DNA from: CAYLHB01 sp041908795
GTDB taxonomy: Bacteria; Patescibacteriota; Minisyncoccia; Phycocordibacterales; UBA12088
Assembly: GCA_041908795.1 (NCBI GenBank)
Contig: JAYRER010000036.1
Location: 1 to 34,743, forward strand
Length of the DNA: 34,743 nt
Reading direction: 5' to 3'
Part shown: piece by piece, positions 24,208 to 32,388 of the stretch
How the letters are laid out: each line of letters starts with the position of its first letter
Position numbering within the stretch: position 1 is the stretch's first letter
The notes under the pieces: generated by a model
Database searches by the model: none
What the model was told of the DNA's origin: nothing
What the model saw: only the letters and a program-made list of their open reading frames with translations
Program-made: the position numbers and the translations under genes

Positions 24208-25521
24208 TTAGTCAGATACTTCAAACACCGCATCCGCGATGAGCTGCTCAGGGACCGAAATTTCTGACTTTGTACGCATATCGCGAAGTTTGAAAATGCC
24301 ACTCTCACGCTCCTCTCCACCGACAAAGAGCGCAAAAGGTATTGACTTCTTGTGCACTATTTTCAGTTGGTCTGCGACTTTCTTTCCTGAGAGATCGACG
24401 GCAACAGTGAGGTCGCGCCTTCGCAGGCGTTGAGCGAGTTGTTGTGCATACTCCATAAGTGAAGGCTCTACAACTATCATGTACAAATCAGTGGTGGGTA
24501 AGTAATCCGGCAGTCTCTTGTGAGTTGCGAGAAACTCACGTAGGCGCACATCACCGAGCCCAAAACCGACTGCCGGTACAGACTCCTCGCCAAACACCTC
24601 TAGTAAGTTGTCGTACCTGCCACCACCAAAGAGCGCTTTAGGCATGTCGCCGGCGGTGTCGTATACCTCGAAGATCATACCGCTGTAATAGTCGAATCCA
24701 CGCACCATGTGAGGATCATGCACTACGTTTTTTATGCCACGCGCCTCAAGAAGTTCTAAAAGGGACGTAAAATTCCTGCCGGCATGTGTCTCAAGTATCA
24801 GTTTTCTGATTGTGGCCGGGGTATAGTGTTTGAGCACCACGGACGCAAGTTTTGCGCCCAGAAGTTCTTGGAGACGCCCCGCATACTCGTCCCCCTTCAA
24901 CTTGTCACGTTTATCCATGAGACGAATGAGCTCGCCTTGCTTTTCTTTCGGGAGAGGAAGGTTGTGCTTGTGTGCGAGCGCGGCGAGAGTTTCAGGAATG
25001 ACACTCCTGTGATTGAGACGAATTTCAAACTCGCGCTCCTCCGTACCGAATGCGCGCATGAGCTCGTAGCCAAGAAGGAGTATCTCCACATCTGCTTCAA
25101 TACTCGTTGAACCAAATAAATCGCAATTGAGTTGCCAGTGCTCACGTAGTCGTCCACGCTGGGGTCGCTCATAGCGAAACACGTTAGGAATCGAATACCA
25201 ACGGAGAGGAAACGAGAGTTCACGACGGCGCGCGGCTACCATGCGGGCCACCGAGGGCGTCATCTCAGGGCGTAAAGTTACCCGACGACCTCCACGATCA
25301 ATGAAATTGTAGGTCTGCTCAGACACAATCTCTTCACTTGATTTACTCTCATAGAGCTCGCTGGGCTCGAGGATGCTCGCGTGATACTCTTCATAGCCAT
25401 AGTGCTCCACCACATCCCGCATGCGATCAAAAAGGAACTGCTCAATGAACATATCCTCCGGGTAGAAATCACGGACCCCTTTGTAGGGGTCGGTCGACAG
25501 GGCCTGCTTACGTTTTGCCAT
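24208..25521 (-). CDS. hisS: Histidyl-tRNA synthetase
   Basis: Class II synthetase of 437 residues that charges tRNA-His. Visible elements are PYKGVRDFYPEDM at the N-terminus, motif 1 region ILEPSELYESKSSEEIV, motif 2 as RWYSIPNVFRYERPQRGRLREHWQ, the HisRS-specific RGFDYYSGMIFEVYD, and motif 3 as ALFGGGRYDNLLEVFG...AVGFGLGDVRL. A C-terminal anticodon-binding domain with VAVDLSGKKVADQLKIVHKK follows. The length is normal. It is divergent from truB with only 23 bp between the start codons, where -10 elements of both genes overlap. The leader would be about 5 nt, so the mRNA is nearly leaderless. Unlike thrS, it has no T-box. Confidence 0.96.
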   Translation of the reverse strand: MAKRKQALSTDPYKGVRDFYPEDMFIEQFLFDRMRDVVEHYGYEEYHASILEPSELYESKSSEEIVSEQTYNFIDRGGRRVTLRPEMTPSVARMVAARRRELSFPLRWYSIPNVFRYERPQRGRLREHWQLNCDLFGSTSIEADVEILLLGYELMRAFGTEEREFEIRLNHRSVIPETLAALAHKHNLPLPKEKQGELIRLMDKRDKLKGDEYAGRLQELLGAKLASVVLKHYTPATIRKLILETHAGRNFTSLLELLEARGIKNVVHDPHMVRGFDYYSGMIFEVYDTAGDMPKALFGGGRYDNLLEVFGEESVPAVGFGLGDVRLREFLATHKRLPDYLPTTDLYMIVVEPSLMEYAQQLAQRLRRRDLTVAVDLSGKKVADQLKIVHKKSIPFALFVGGEERESGIFKLRDMRTKSEISVPEQLIADAVFEVSD

Positions 25522-25529
25522 AGATGCGG

Positions 25530-25538
25530 TAGAGTGTA
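25530..25538. promoter_or_regulatory. Overlapping divergent -10 elements for hisS and truB
   Basis: The 9 bp TAGAGTGTA reads TAGAGT on plus (25530-25535, 9 nt before truB ATG 25545) and TACACT on minus (25538-25533, 11 nt before hisS ATG 25521). Simultaneous open complexes on both strands would be impossible, so the two genes may compete for polymerase. Confidence 0.55.
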
Positions 25539-25544
25539 GCGCAT

Positions 25545-26315
25545 ATGGACGAAGTGCTCAATCTATACAAAACACGCGGGGAAACGCCGCTCGCATGTAT
25601 CGACCGTTTCCGCGAAAATCACCCGCAGTATAAGCATATTCCACTTAGCTATGCGGGACGGCTCGACCCCATGGCGGAGGGAGTTCTCCCCATACTTGTG
25701 GGGGAAGCAAACAAGCGCCGTGGGCAGTACCTCAATCTGGACAAGGAGTACATATGTGATGTGCTGTTCGGTTTCTCAACCGACACCTACGACATTTTGG
25801 GGGAGCTTACTAACGCGGTGACCCGGAGTTCACACAAGCATGTTGGGCAAGCAATACTCTCCGAGTATCTCGCACAAATGGGTGGTACACGCACCCAGAA
25901 GTACCCCCCATTCTCGAGTAAGCCACTCGAGGGTACGCCGCTTTTTGTAAAAGCTCGCATGGGTCAACTCGATGAATTCGAACTTCCCGACCATGAGGTC
26001 ACTATACGTTCCCTCACACTCGTAGGCCACACGCATATCTCGCAAGAGGATCTCCTCACCCGTATCCTCACCGACGTACGTGCCGTAAAAGGAGACTTCA
26101 GGCAGGAGAAAATTGCCACACTCTGGCACGAGACACTCCGCATTCTCTACGGCCTTAGCTTCGACGTTGCGAGTATCGGCATCAGCTGTTCAAGCGGAAC
26201 GTACGTGCGCTCGCTCGCACACGAACTGGGGGTAAAACTTGGAGTTCCCGCACTCGCGTACCGAATACTACGTACCAAGGTAGGAAATTGGAAAGTGGGA
26301 GACGCGCTTCGCTAG
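25545..26315 (+). CDS. truB: tRNA pseudouridine-55 synthase
   Basis: Converts U55 in the T-loop of tRNAs to pseudouridine. It has 256 residues. The catalytic motif is YAGRLDPMAEGVLPILVG with Asp41. KEYICDVLFGFSTDTYDILGEL and CSSGTYVRSLAHELG are the other family blocks. The usual start of the family (GxxKPxGxTS) is altered to NLYKTRGETPLACIDRF. No PUA-like C-terminal domain is present; the chain ends just after GNWKVGDALR. Its -10 element overlaps that of hisS. After the stop, a GCACACGC/GCGTGTGC hairpin (about 26316-26338) lacks a U-tract. Confidence 0.93.
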   Translation: MDEVLNLYKTRGETPLACIDRFRENHPQYKHIPLSYAGRLDPMAEGVLPILVGEANKRRGQYLNLDKEYICDVLFGFSTDTYDILGELTNAVTRSSHKHVGQAILSEYLAQMGGTRTQKYPPFSSKPLEGTPLFVKARMGQLDEFELPDHEVTIRSLTLVGHTHISQEDLLTRILTDVRAVKGDFRQEKIATLWHETLRILYGLSFDVASIGISCSSGTYVRSLAHELGVKLGVPALAYRILRTKVGNWKVGDALR

Positions 26316-26459
26316 CACACGCAAGCGGCGCGTGTGCAAAAGGATTCAAGTGCACACTCAAGCATGTTACTACATTGAAGGTAGCTCAAACAGCCACTAG
26401 ACCTGCGCACATGTGTCAAACGAAGAACAATTGTAGTTGTTATGTGCGTACTCCACAGT

Positions 26460-27161
26460 TCACAGTTTTGTAGGCAATGGGGCGTGGTACGAAAGTTTGG
26501 TGTGTACACTTTTTGTTGTATTGCTCTGTGTGCGCGGAAGCACCGGACAGAGGGAGGGGGACCACAGTCCTCGCTCAGCCAATACCGCCTCATCTTCTGC
26601 GGCTTTATAGACACTTTGCCGTACGTAGGGAGTCTTGTAGGTGTACTCGCGCGCATACCCCTCTTGTACAAGTGTAAGCCCAACATCAACCCCGTCATGT
26701 CTGCGCACGTAGGCAATGAGACGTCCGTACACATCCTCCACACTTTGCGTTGAGTCTGGCTCAAGAAGTACCGGCGTCGTACCCAATAGCTCATTGAGTT
26801 TTTTTGTTGATTCTTCTGCCATGCATTCTGCGGCGGTTGTGGGGCCGGTTTCCGGTGCGTCAATGCCGAGTACACGCACCACACGCTCACCTCTAGCAAG
26901 TCGGACCACAATCGTGTCTCCATCCACAACACGAACAACTTCCGCTGGTTCTATACTACCGGCACTTGTAGCTCGATTTGTGTCCACTTCGTTCTTCGCC
27001 TTTTCGTCCAAAGATACTTCTCCACTATATTCTTGCTCGGTACGCACACGCATTTTTTCGGTGTCGACCAATGTTTCTTGTTCAAGGTAGGACGCAGAAA
27101 TAAGTGCCGCATTGAGTGTTGCCGAAAGAAAAAACAACATGCGCCACACACGTACGTTCAT
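26460..27161 (-). CDS. Secreted or membrane-anchored staphylococcal-nuclease-like protein
   Basis: SNase (TNase) family nuclease of 233 residues, probably acting outside the cytoplasmic membrane on DNA or RNA. The N-terminus MNVRVWRMLFFLSATLNAALIS is a signal peptide or anchor. A charged linker (about 30-70) precedes the OB-fold: AEVVRVVDGDTIVVRL, RVLGIDAPETG (Arg and Asp of the active site) and DVYGRLIAYV (the second catalytic Arg), then VGLTLVQEGYAREYTY and a final WSPSLC. The family's catalytic residues appear to be retained. The start at 27161 is decided by the -10 element 6 nt upstream; the in-frame ATG at 27182 lies upstream of it. A role in scavenging nucleotides would suit a CPR lifestyle but is inferred. 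Confidence 0.85.
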   Translation of the reverse strand: MNVRVWRMLFFLSATLNAALISASYLEQETLVDTEKMRVRTEQEYSGEVSLDEKAKNEVDTNRATSAGSIEPAEVVRVVDGDTIVVRLARGERVVRVLGIDAPETGPTTAAECMAEESTKKLNELLGTTPVLLEPDSTQSVEDVYGRLIAYVRRHDGVDVGLTLVQEGYAREYTYKTPYVRQSVYKAAEDEAVLAERGLWSPSLCPVLPRTQSNTTKSVHTKLSYHAPLPTKL

Positions 27162-27167
27162 CGTGTG

Positions 27168-27176
27168 AGTGTACCA
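27168..27176 (-). promoter_or_regulatory. Leaderless-type extended -10 promoter of the SNase gene
   Basis: Minus strand TGG-TACACT (-10 at 27173-27168), 6 nt, ATG 27161. The hexamer and spacing are identical to those in front of dprA. Confidence 0.75.
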
Positions 27177-27213
27177 TGCCACCTACTACGTTTGTCCATT
27201 CGGTCTGTGTTTT

Positions 27214-29451
27214 CTATTTCTTTTTCTTTGCGAACCTGCCACGACCAACTTTTTTTTGCTCCGCAAGGATCGAAAGTGCACGAGGAAGTGCGATTGTGTA
27301 CACGTCATCGGTTTTGAGCGATCGAAAATCCTTTTGGTGCACGATGTAGGGACCGAAACGCCCCACAGACGCGGTGATGGGCTCTCCTGTATCCGGGTGG
27401 TTGCCTAAAACACGTGGGAGTGAAAGGTACACAAGAGCATCTTCTAGCGTAACTGTGCTCGGGTCTTTCCCTTTGGGGATGCTCGCACGTTTCGGCTTGG
27501 GTGCCTTCGTTTTGGTTTTCCTCCCAGCTGATTTCACAGTCTTCGGGTCGCCAACCTGCACGTAAGGCCCGAACCTCCCGTCAAGTACGAAAATGGGTTC
27601 CCCAGTTTCAGGGTAGATGCCGATGGGTGTATCAGGCTCGACAATACCGCCACTCTCCGTTCGTGCACCCTCACACTCAGGGTACCGCGCGCAACTCATA
27701 AATTTACCTGTCCTACCGAGCTTGTACACCATACCCCCTCCACAGAGCGGGCACACAAATTCTTTTTGAGCTGGTCCTAAGTTGGTGAGTTTCTCAATGG
27801 ATCCCTTGAGAGCCACTTCAGCGCAAAACGGCGTATAGAAGTCTCGAAGCGTCTCTACATAATCGCGCTCGCCGTTTGCGACTTCATCGAGCTCATCCTC
27901 CATCTCCGCGGTAAACGAGTCACTAATGTAACGGGCGAAGTTTTGTTCGAGAAAACTACTCACCACATCGCCGGTATCCGTGGGCCGAAGCGTTTTACCA
28001 GTTTTTTCGACATACCCTCGGTCTGCAAGATTCTTCATGATAGTCGCATACGTCGAGGGTCGTCCGATACCCCGCTTCTCAAGTTCTTTCACGAGACCCG
28101 CCTCGGTGTAACGGTTGGGTGGCGTCGTTTGCTTCCCCTCACTTTGAACATCAACGAGAGTGAGGGCTTCCCCCTCGGTTGCCGCCGGTACCTCAACATC
28201 CTCCCCACGTGCCACCGTATCGAGGAGAAGCCACCCTGGATAGACGATGCGCGAACCGATAACGGAGAAATCGGGAATGGTGGCACCCACTATGTTTGCC
28301 GTAAGTTTTGTCTTTAGGAGTCTCGCATCTTTCATTTGTGAGGACAGGGCGCGTACACGAACGAGCTCATAGAGTCGTTTCTGTTCGTCGGTTGTGCCAG
28401 CACTTCGTTTCATAGGTACGGTGGGTCGTATCGCTTCGTGTGCCTCCTGTGCAGTTTTTGCTTTTGTTTTGAAGTTGCGCACCAGCAGGTGGTCGTGCCC
28501 GAATTCTTTCTCAACCGCTCCCGCAATGAGGCCAAGTGCCTGTGCGGAGAGGGTGGGGGAGTCGGTACGCATGTAGGTGATGTGGCCCGCTTCATAGAGC
28601 TTCTGTGCAATCGCCATAGTTCGTGCGGGCGCAAAGCCGAGGCGGGTGGAAGCAGCTTGCTGGAGTGTGGATGTTGTGAAGGGCGGGTAGGGGCTTCGCT
28701 TCTGCTCACTCTCTTTGACTGAGGTGATGTGCCACAAATGAGCACGTGCGGCTTCCACAATGCGCTGTGCTTCCTCGCCACTCTTGGGCTCTTCACTACA
28801 TGTGTAGAGCGTCTCACCACCCTTTCCTTTGAGGCGCGCGGTGAGCACCCAGTAGTCCTCAGGTACAAATGCGCGTATCTCACGCTCGCGCTCCATGAGG
28901 ATACGAAGTGCGGGAGACTGCACCCTTCCCGCCGAAAGCCCGTAGCGCACCTTCTGCCAAATGAGGCCCGAGAGGTCATACCCTACGAGGCGATCAAGCA
29001 CGCGACGTGCTTCCTGCGCCTTTCGCAGGTTTTCATCTACCGCACGAGGATGCATGAATGCCTCACGTACCGCCTCTCGCGTGATTTCGTTGAAAGTGAC
29101 CCGCGCGACGCGCGACATTTTTTTTCGCAGGCTCGTTTTTTGCGCATCCGCATTGAGGTTGAGCGCTTCTGCGAGGTGCCACGCGATTGCCTCACCCTCG
29201 CGGTCGGGGTCGGTAGCGAGGTACACCGTGTCGGCCTTGGCGACTGCTCGTTTGAGGTCTACGAGCACTTTTTCCTTCCCCTTTGCTATTTCATAGTGGG
29301 GCACGAAGCCACCCTCAATGTCGATGGCATTCTTATTGCTTTTTGGCAGGTCGCGCACGTGACCCACCGATGCGAGCACAGTGTATCCATCACCGAGGTA
29401 CTTCTCTATGGTTTTCGCTTTGGCGGGCGATTCTACAATGACAAGATGCAT
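27214..29451 (-). CDS. topA: DNA topoisomerase I
   Basis: Type IA topoisomerase of 745 residues that relaxes negative supercoils. The TOPRIM domain starts MHLVIVESPAKAKTIEKYLG, with ATDPDREGEAIAWHLAE as its acidic triad. The active-site tyrosine is Tyr293 in GHITYMRTDSP. One four-Cys zinc finger is visible (FVCPLCGGGMVYKLGRTGKF then MSCARYPEC). Two topoisomerase C-terminal repeats follow (ETGEPIFVLDGRFGPYVQVG and DTGEPITASVGRFGPYIVH), then a Lys-rich tail (GRGRFAKKKK) of the kind that binds DNA. E. coli TopA has more zinc modules. The start at 29451 was chosen from the family N-terminus; TACTAT lies 6 nt before it, so it may also be leaderless. Confidence 0.96.
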   Translation of the reverse strand: MHLVIVESPAKAKTIEKYLGDGYTVLASVGHVRDLPKSNKNAIDIEGGFVPHYEIAKGKEKVLVDLKRAVAKADTVYLATDPDREGEAIAWHLAEALNLNADAQKTSLRKKMSRVARVTFNEITREAVREAFMHPRAVDENLRKAQEARRVLDRLVGYDLSGLIWQKVRYGLSAGRVQSPALRILMEREREIRAFVPEDYWVLTARLKGKGGETLYTCSEEPKSGEEAQRIVEAARAHLWHITSVKESEQKRSPYPPFTTSTLQQAASTRLGFAPARTMAIAQKLYEAGHITYMRTDSPTLSAQALGLIAGAVEKEFGHDHLLVRNFKTKAKTAQEAHEAIRPTVPMKRSAGTTDEQKRLYELVRVRALSSQMKDARLLKTKLTANIVGATIPDFSVIGSRIVYPGWLLLDTVARGEDVEVPAATEGEALTLVDVQSEGKQTTPPNRYTEAGLVKELEKRGIGRPSTYATIMKNLADRGYVEKTGKTLRPTDTGDVVSSFLEQNFARYISDSFTAEMEDELDEVANGERDYVETLRDFYTPFCAEVALKGSIEKLTNLGPAQKEFVCPLCGGGMVYKLGRTGKFMSCARYPECEGARTESGGIVEPDTPIGIYPETGEPIFVLDGRFGPYVQVGDPKTVKSAGRKTKTKAPKPKRASIPKGKDPSTVTLEDALVYLSLPRVLGNHPDTGEPITASVGRFGPYIVHQKDFRSLKTDDVYTIALPRALSILAEQKKVGRGRFAKKKK

Positions 29452-29511
29452 ATATATATAGTAAGAGTATGAACGATACAAATACCACAGCTTCCCCACA
29501 CACACAAGCAA

Positions 29512-29539
29512 CCGCCCGCAGTACACATACTGCGGGCGG
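29512..29539 (-). terminator. Perfect 12-bp hairpin downstream of the 175-residue orphan gene
   Basis: Arms CCGCCCGCAGTA (29512-29523) and TACTGCGGGCGG (29528-29539) with a 4-nt loop. The U-tract is poor (minus side TTGCTTG). It lies 12 bp past the stop of the orphan gene and upstream of topA, so it likely separates the two units. Confidence 0.6.
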
Positions 29540-29550
29540 CAGAAAGGGAC

Positions 29551-30078
29551 CTAGCGAAGGCGCACATGTCGCCATTCGCCGTCGCCCAATCGTCCCTTGC
29601 CAAGAACCTCCAAGGGGATTTGTTCGCCATTCCGTGTGAATGCGGCGAAACCCATCCACGTAGGTCCCAAGAGAACGCGTACTGACCGATCAACGATGGG
29701 AATGAGACTCACACCACCCCATGAACGGAACGGTGTCATCCAACCGATGTACCACTCTTCGGTCGGATTTTTCGGGCAGACTACAAGGTACTGATTCCAT
29801 CCCCCCAAGACCCAGATGTGGAACAGGGGTGGGATACGCGAGACTTGCGCACGGATTCTGTCACCCCATCTGGTACGATAGTCTCCCGCATCAAATATCG
29901 TGCGGGTGAGGTCGAGTCGTGCACGCTCGGCCTGTGTGAGTAGGCGGTTGTTCCAGTAGTGCGTTTCCTGTGGGCGCTCATTGAGCCACCCCATGCACAA
30001 ACACATTGCCGGTGCACATGCCCCGTCGAGCCTCCCCGCCCACAATGGATACTCTTCAAAGCAGGTTAGTACGCCCAT
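29551..30078 (-). CDS. Orphan hypothetical protein, 175 residues
   Basis: I do not recognise it. There is no signal peptide or clear membrane helix. The N-terminal third has four Cys (Cys6, Cys21, Cys27 and neighbours) and reads GACAPAMCLCMGW. The middle is helical and charged (LTQAERARLDLTRTIFDAGDYRTRWGDRI). The second half is beta-rich and unusually high in Trp (HIWVLGGWNQYLVVCPKNP, EEWYIGWMTPFRSWGG). It has its own promoter (TATAAT), a Shine-Dalgarno site (GGAAGGA, 5-6 nt before ATG 30078) and a downstream 12-bp hairpin. It splits dprA from topA, which are often neighbours, so it looks inserted. Confidence 0.65.
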   Translation of the reverse strand: MGVLTCFEEYPLWAGRLDGACAPAMCLCMGWLNERPQETHYWNNRLLTQAERARLDLTRTIFDAGDYRTRWGDRIRAQVSRIPPLFHIWVLGGWNQYLVVCPKNPTEEWYIGWMTPFRSWGGVSLIPIVDRSVRVLLGPTWMGFAAFTRNGEQIPLEVLGKGRLGDGEWRHVRLR

Positions 30079-30111
30079 TGGTTTTCCTTCCGAACGTTAT
30101 TTCCTTTTTGT

Positions 30112-30117
30112 ATTATA
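30112..30117 (-). promoter_or_regulatory. -10 element of the 175-residue orphan gene
   Basis: Minus strand TATAAT (30117-30112). The predicted leader of about 28 nt carries GGAAGGA before the ATG. It lies between the dprA stop and the orphan gene. Confidence 0.6.
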
Positions 30118-30131
30118 ACATATATATTTAA

Positions 30132-31013
30132 TTATTTCAATGTTACCAGACCAAGTCTCTCAGTGATGAATCCCTTGAGCTCCATGCTCGAAAGGAGAAC
30201 ATTACATGTGGTAACGGATAGGTTAAGTGCGTGCATAAGCTCGTCACGAGGGAGCGGATGTGTTCGAAGGAGAGCAATGACGCGTGTTTCTTCGTCCGAC
30301 AAACCTTCTGTGGTTGTACGCGCAACGGCCTGTGGATTAATGGAGAGCGTGCGGAGGATGTCGTCGCTCTCTGTAATGAGTGCCGCGCCTCGCGCAAGGA
30401 GCATGTGGGGACCTTTCGATGTGCTCGTAAACACAGAACCGGGAACTGCGAGCACGTCGCGGTTGTACTCGGCTGCCAGGCGTGCCGTAATGAGGGTCCC
30501 TGAACGTTCCGTTGCTTCGACAACGAGTACCGCATGGCTCATGCCTGCCATAATTCTGTTGCGGCGCGGAAATGATTCCGGTCGGGGCTTAAAGAGCGGC
30601 TCAAATTCTGAAATGAGTGCGCCGCCACTTTCCACGATGCGCTCCGCAAGCGAACGGTGCGCCGCGGGGTAGATGACGCGAGGATCAAGTCCGCTCCCCG
30701 GTACCGCGACGGTGGGGAGTCCTACAGAAAGCGCAGTACCGTGTGCAATACCGTCGATGCCGAGCGCGAGACCTGACACGATGACGACGGGGTACCCGCG
30801 CAGTCCTGCGATGAGCCGCTCGGTCACGAGCTTACCGTACGCTGTGTACTCACGGGAACCCACCACTGCGAGATACGCGAGGTCGGTATGTGCGAGGAGT
30901 GTAGTATTACCCCGCACATAGAGCGCAGTGGGGCAATCGGGAATTTCCCGAAGAAGTGGAGGGAAGTTGACCGAAGAACAGACGTGACGGACACATGCGT
31001 GTTCGTGTGTCAT
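30132..31013 (-). CDS. dprA: DNA processing protein DprA (Smf)
   Basis: Binds incoming single-stranded DNA and loads RecA during natural transformation. It has 293 residues. The Rossmann-like core shows LAVVGSREYTAYGKL, VSGLALGIDGIAHGTAL, PGSGLDPRVIYP, SEFEP, FPRRNRIMAGMSHAVLVVEA and SGTLITARLAAEYNRDVLAVPG. The C-terminal winged-helix domain is present (about 235-293, LLRTHPLPRDELMHALNLS). The length is typical of the shorter DprA forms, which lack the N-terminal SAM-like domain. Its presence suggests DNA uptake, consistent with the secreted nuclease and helicase-nuclease nearby. The ATG at 31013 is fixed by a -10 element 6 nt upstream. Confidence 0.93.
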   Translation of the reverse strand: MTHEHACVRHVCSSVNFPPLLREIPDCPTALYVRGNTTLLAHTDLAYLAVVGSREYTAYGKLVTERLIAGLRGYPVVIVSGLALGIDGIAHGTALSVGLPTVAVPGSGLDPRVIYPAAHRSLAERIVESGGALISEFEPLFKPRPESFPRRNRIMAGMSHAVLVVEATERSGTLITARLAAEYNRDVLAVPGSVFTSTSKGPHMLLARGAALITESDDILRTLSINPQAVARTTTEGLSDEETRVIALLRTHPLPRDELMHALNLSVTTCNVLLSSMELKGFITERLGLVTLK

Positions 31014-31019
31014 AGGTAT

Positions 31020-31028
31020 AGTGTACCA
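31020..31028 (-). promoter_or_regulatory. Leaderless-type extended -10 promoter of dprA
   Basis: Minus strand TGG-TACACT (-10 at 31025-31020), 6 nt (ATACCT), ATG 31013. Confidence 0.75.
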
Positions 31029-31055
31029 CGTGAACAGTGAACCGTACCCGGTCGG

Positions 31056-31085
31056 TTGTGGTGCCTCCGCAGGATGTGCTACGCT
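31056..31085 (+). promoter_or_regulatory. Promoter of serS
   Basis: TTGTGG (31056-31061), 18-bp spacer, extended TGC-TACGCT (-10 at 31080-31085). The leader is about 25 nt; an AAAGG lies about 9 nt before ATG 31118 as a weak Shine-Dalgarno site. No T-box element is present. Confidence 0.5.
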
Positions 31086-31117
31086 AGCATTATTCAGTTA
31101 AGAGCAAAGGTACGAGT

Positions 31118-32386
31118 ATGCTTGATATTAAATTCATTCGAGACAACCTTGCTATCGTCAAAATGGCGGTGTCAAAAAAGCGTATGGCGGTTGATCTCGA
31201 TCGGCTCATAGTCCTTGACGATGAAAGGAAGCGCATACAGCAAGAAGTGGAGGCGGCTCGCGCAAAACAGAATGAGATGAGTGCTAAGATTGCAAGTTCA
31301 AAAGAACAACTCGAGCGGGACCGCATGATAGCGGAAATGAAGGAGGTAAAAGAATCACTTCAGAGCCAGGAGGAAAAGCTAAAAGAGGTACTACGTGAGT
31401 GGCAACTTCTCATGGTGGCTGTGCCAAATATTCCCGATATGACCGTCCCGGAGGGTGAGAGCGATGCGGACAATAAGGAGATTCGCACATGGGGAGAGGT
31501 GCCGAGTTTCTCGTTTACACCCAAGAGTCATGTGGAAATCATGCAGAAGCTTGAAATGGCGGACTTTGAACGTGGTACCAAGGCGGCGGGGTTCCGAGGG
31601 TACTACCTAAAGAATGACGGGGTACTCCTTTCGTTTGCACTTTGGCGATTTGTGCTCGACACACTATCAAAAGACTACGGGTTTGTTCCCACCATCGTAC
31701 CCTCGCTCGTGCGTCGCGAGCCTTTCATCGGCACTGGCTACTTGCCACAAGGTGAGGAGGATCTCTACAAAACACAGGATGGTGACTTTCTCGCAGGTAC
31801 CGCGGAAGTGGCAATGATGAGCTACTACCAAGATGAGATACTTTCGCACGAAGAGCTCCCAAAAAAATTTTTGGCATTCTCACCATGCTTTAGACGCGAA
31901 GCGGGGAGTCATGGGAAAGATACCAAAGGACTTATCCGCGTACATGAGTTCTACAAGCTCGAGCAGGTGGTACTCTGCGAGGCAAATCACGAAGAGTCGG
32001 TCCGACATCACGAGGCACTCACAGCGAATGCGGAGCGGCTCCTTCAGCTTCTTAACATACCCTACCGCGTGGTGGTTAACTGCGGAGCGGATATCGGGCT
32101 TGGACAGGTGAAAAAGTATGATATTGAGGCGTGGGTTCCGTCCGAAGGTAAGTACCGCGAGACCCACAGCTCCTCGTACTTCCATGATTTTCAAACACGA
32201 CGCCTCAATATTCGATATCGAGACACTGATGGAAAGTTGCGATTCGTACACTCACTCAACAACACCGCACTGGCTACTCCACGCTTCTTGGTGCCTCTAC
32301 TTGAGAATTACCAGCACGAGGACGGCACCGTTTCCATACCCAAAGTCCTTCTGCCCTACATGAACGGACGGGAACTCCTTGGGTAA
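31118..32386 (+). CDS. serS: Seryl-tRNA synthetase
   Basis: Class II synthetase of 422 residues that charges tRNA-Ser. The N-terminal long coiled-coil arm (about 25-100, alternating Lys/Glu/Gln) binds the tRNA variable arm. The catalytic core shows GTGYLPQGEEDLYKT, LAGTAEVAMMSYYQDEI, motif 2 as FLAFSPCFRREAGSHGKDTKGLIRVHEF, and motif 3 as HSLNNTALATPRFLVPLLENYQ. VPSEGKYRETHSSSYFHDFQTRRLNIRYR is the classical SerRS block. The length is normal. ftsQ starts 2 bp after its stop codon, and the set serS, ftsQ and two membrane-system genes continues on the same strand. Confidence 0.96.
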   Translation: MLDIKFIRDNLAIVKMAVSKKRMAVDLDRLIVLDDERKRIQQEVEAARAKQNEMSAKIASSKEQLERDRMIAEMKEVKESLQSQEEKLKEVLREWQLLMVAVPNIPDMTVPEGESDADNKEIRTWGEVPSFSFTPKSHVEIMQKLEMADFERGTKAAGFRGYYLKNDGVLLSFALWRFVLDTLSKDYGFVPTIVPSLVRREPFIGTGYLPQGEEDLYKTQDGDFLAGTAEVAMMSYYQDEILSHEELPKKFLAFSPCFRREAGSHGKDTKGLIRVHEFYKLEQVVLCEANHEESVRHHEALTANAERLLQLLNIPYRVVVNCGADIGLGQVKKYDIEAWVPSEGKYRETHSSSYFHDFQTRRLNIRYRDTDGKLRFVHSLNNTALATPRFLVPLLENYQHEDGTVSIPKVLLPYMNGRELLG

Positions 32387-32388
32387 TC

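Noticed and set aside
26316..26338. GCACACGC/GCGTGTGC hairpin after truB as a terminator
   Set aside because: No U-tract on either strand; it could be a transcript-end structure but is not convincing as an intrinsic terminator.
26312..26938. A 208-residue minus-strand frame overlapping the SNase gene
   Set aside because: It overlaps the well-supported SNase gene in another frame on the same strand and extends into non-coding DNA; the SNase frame carries all conserved motifs.
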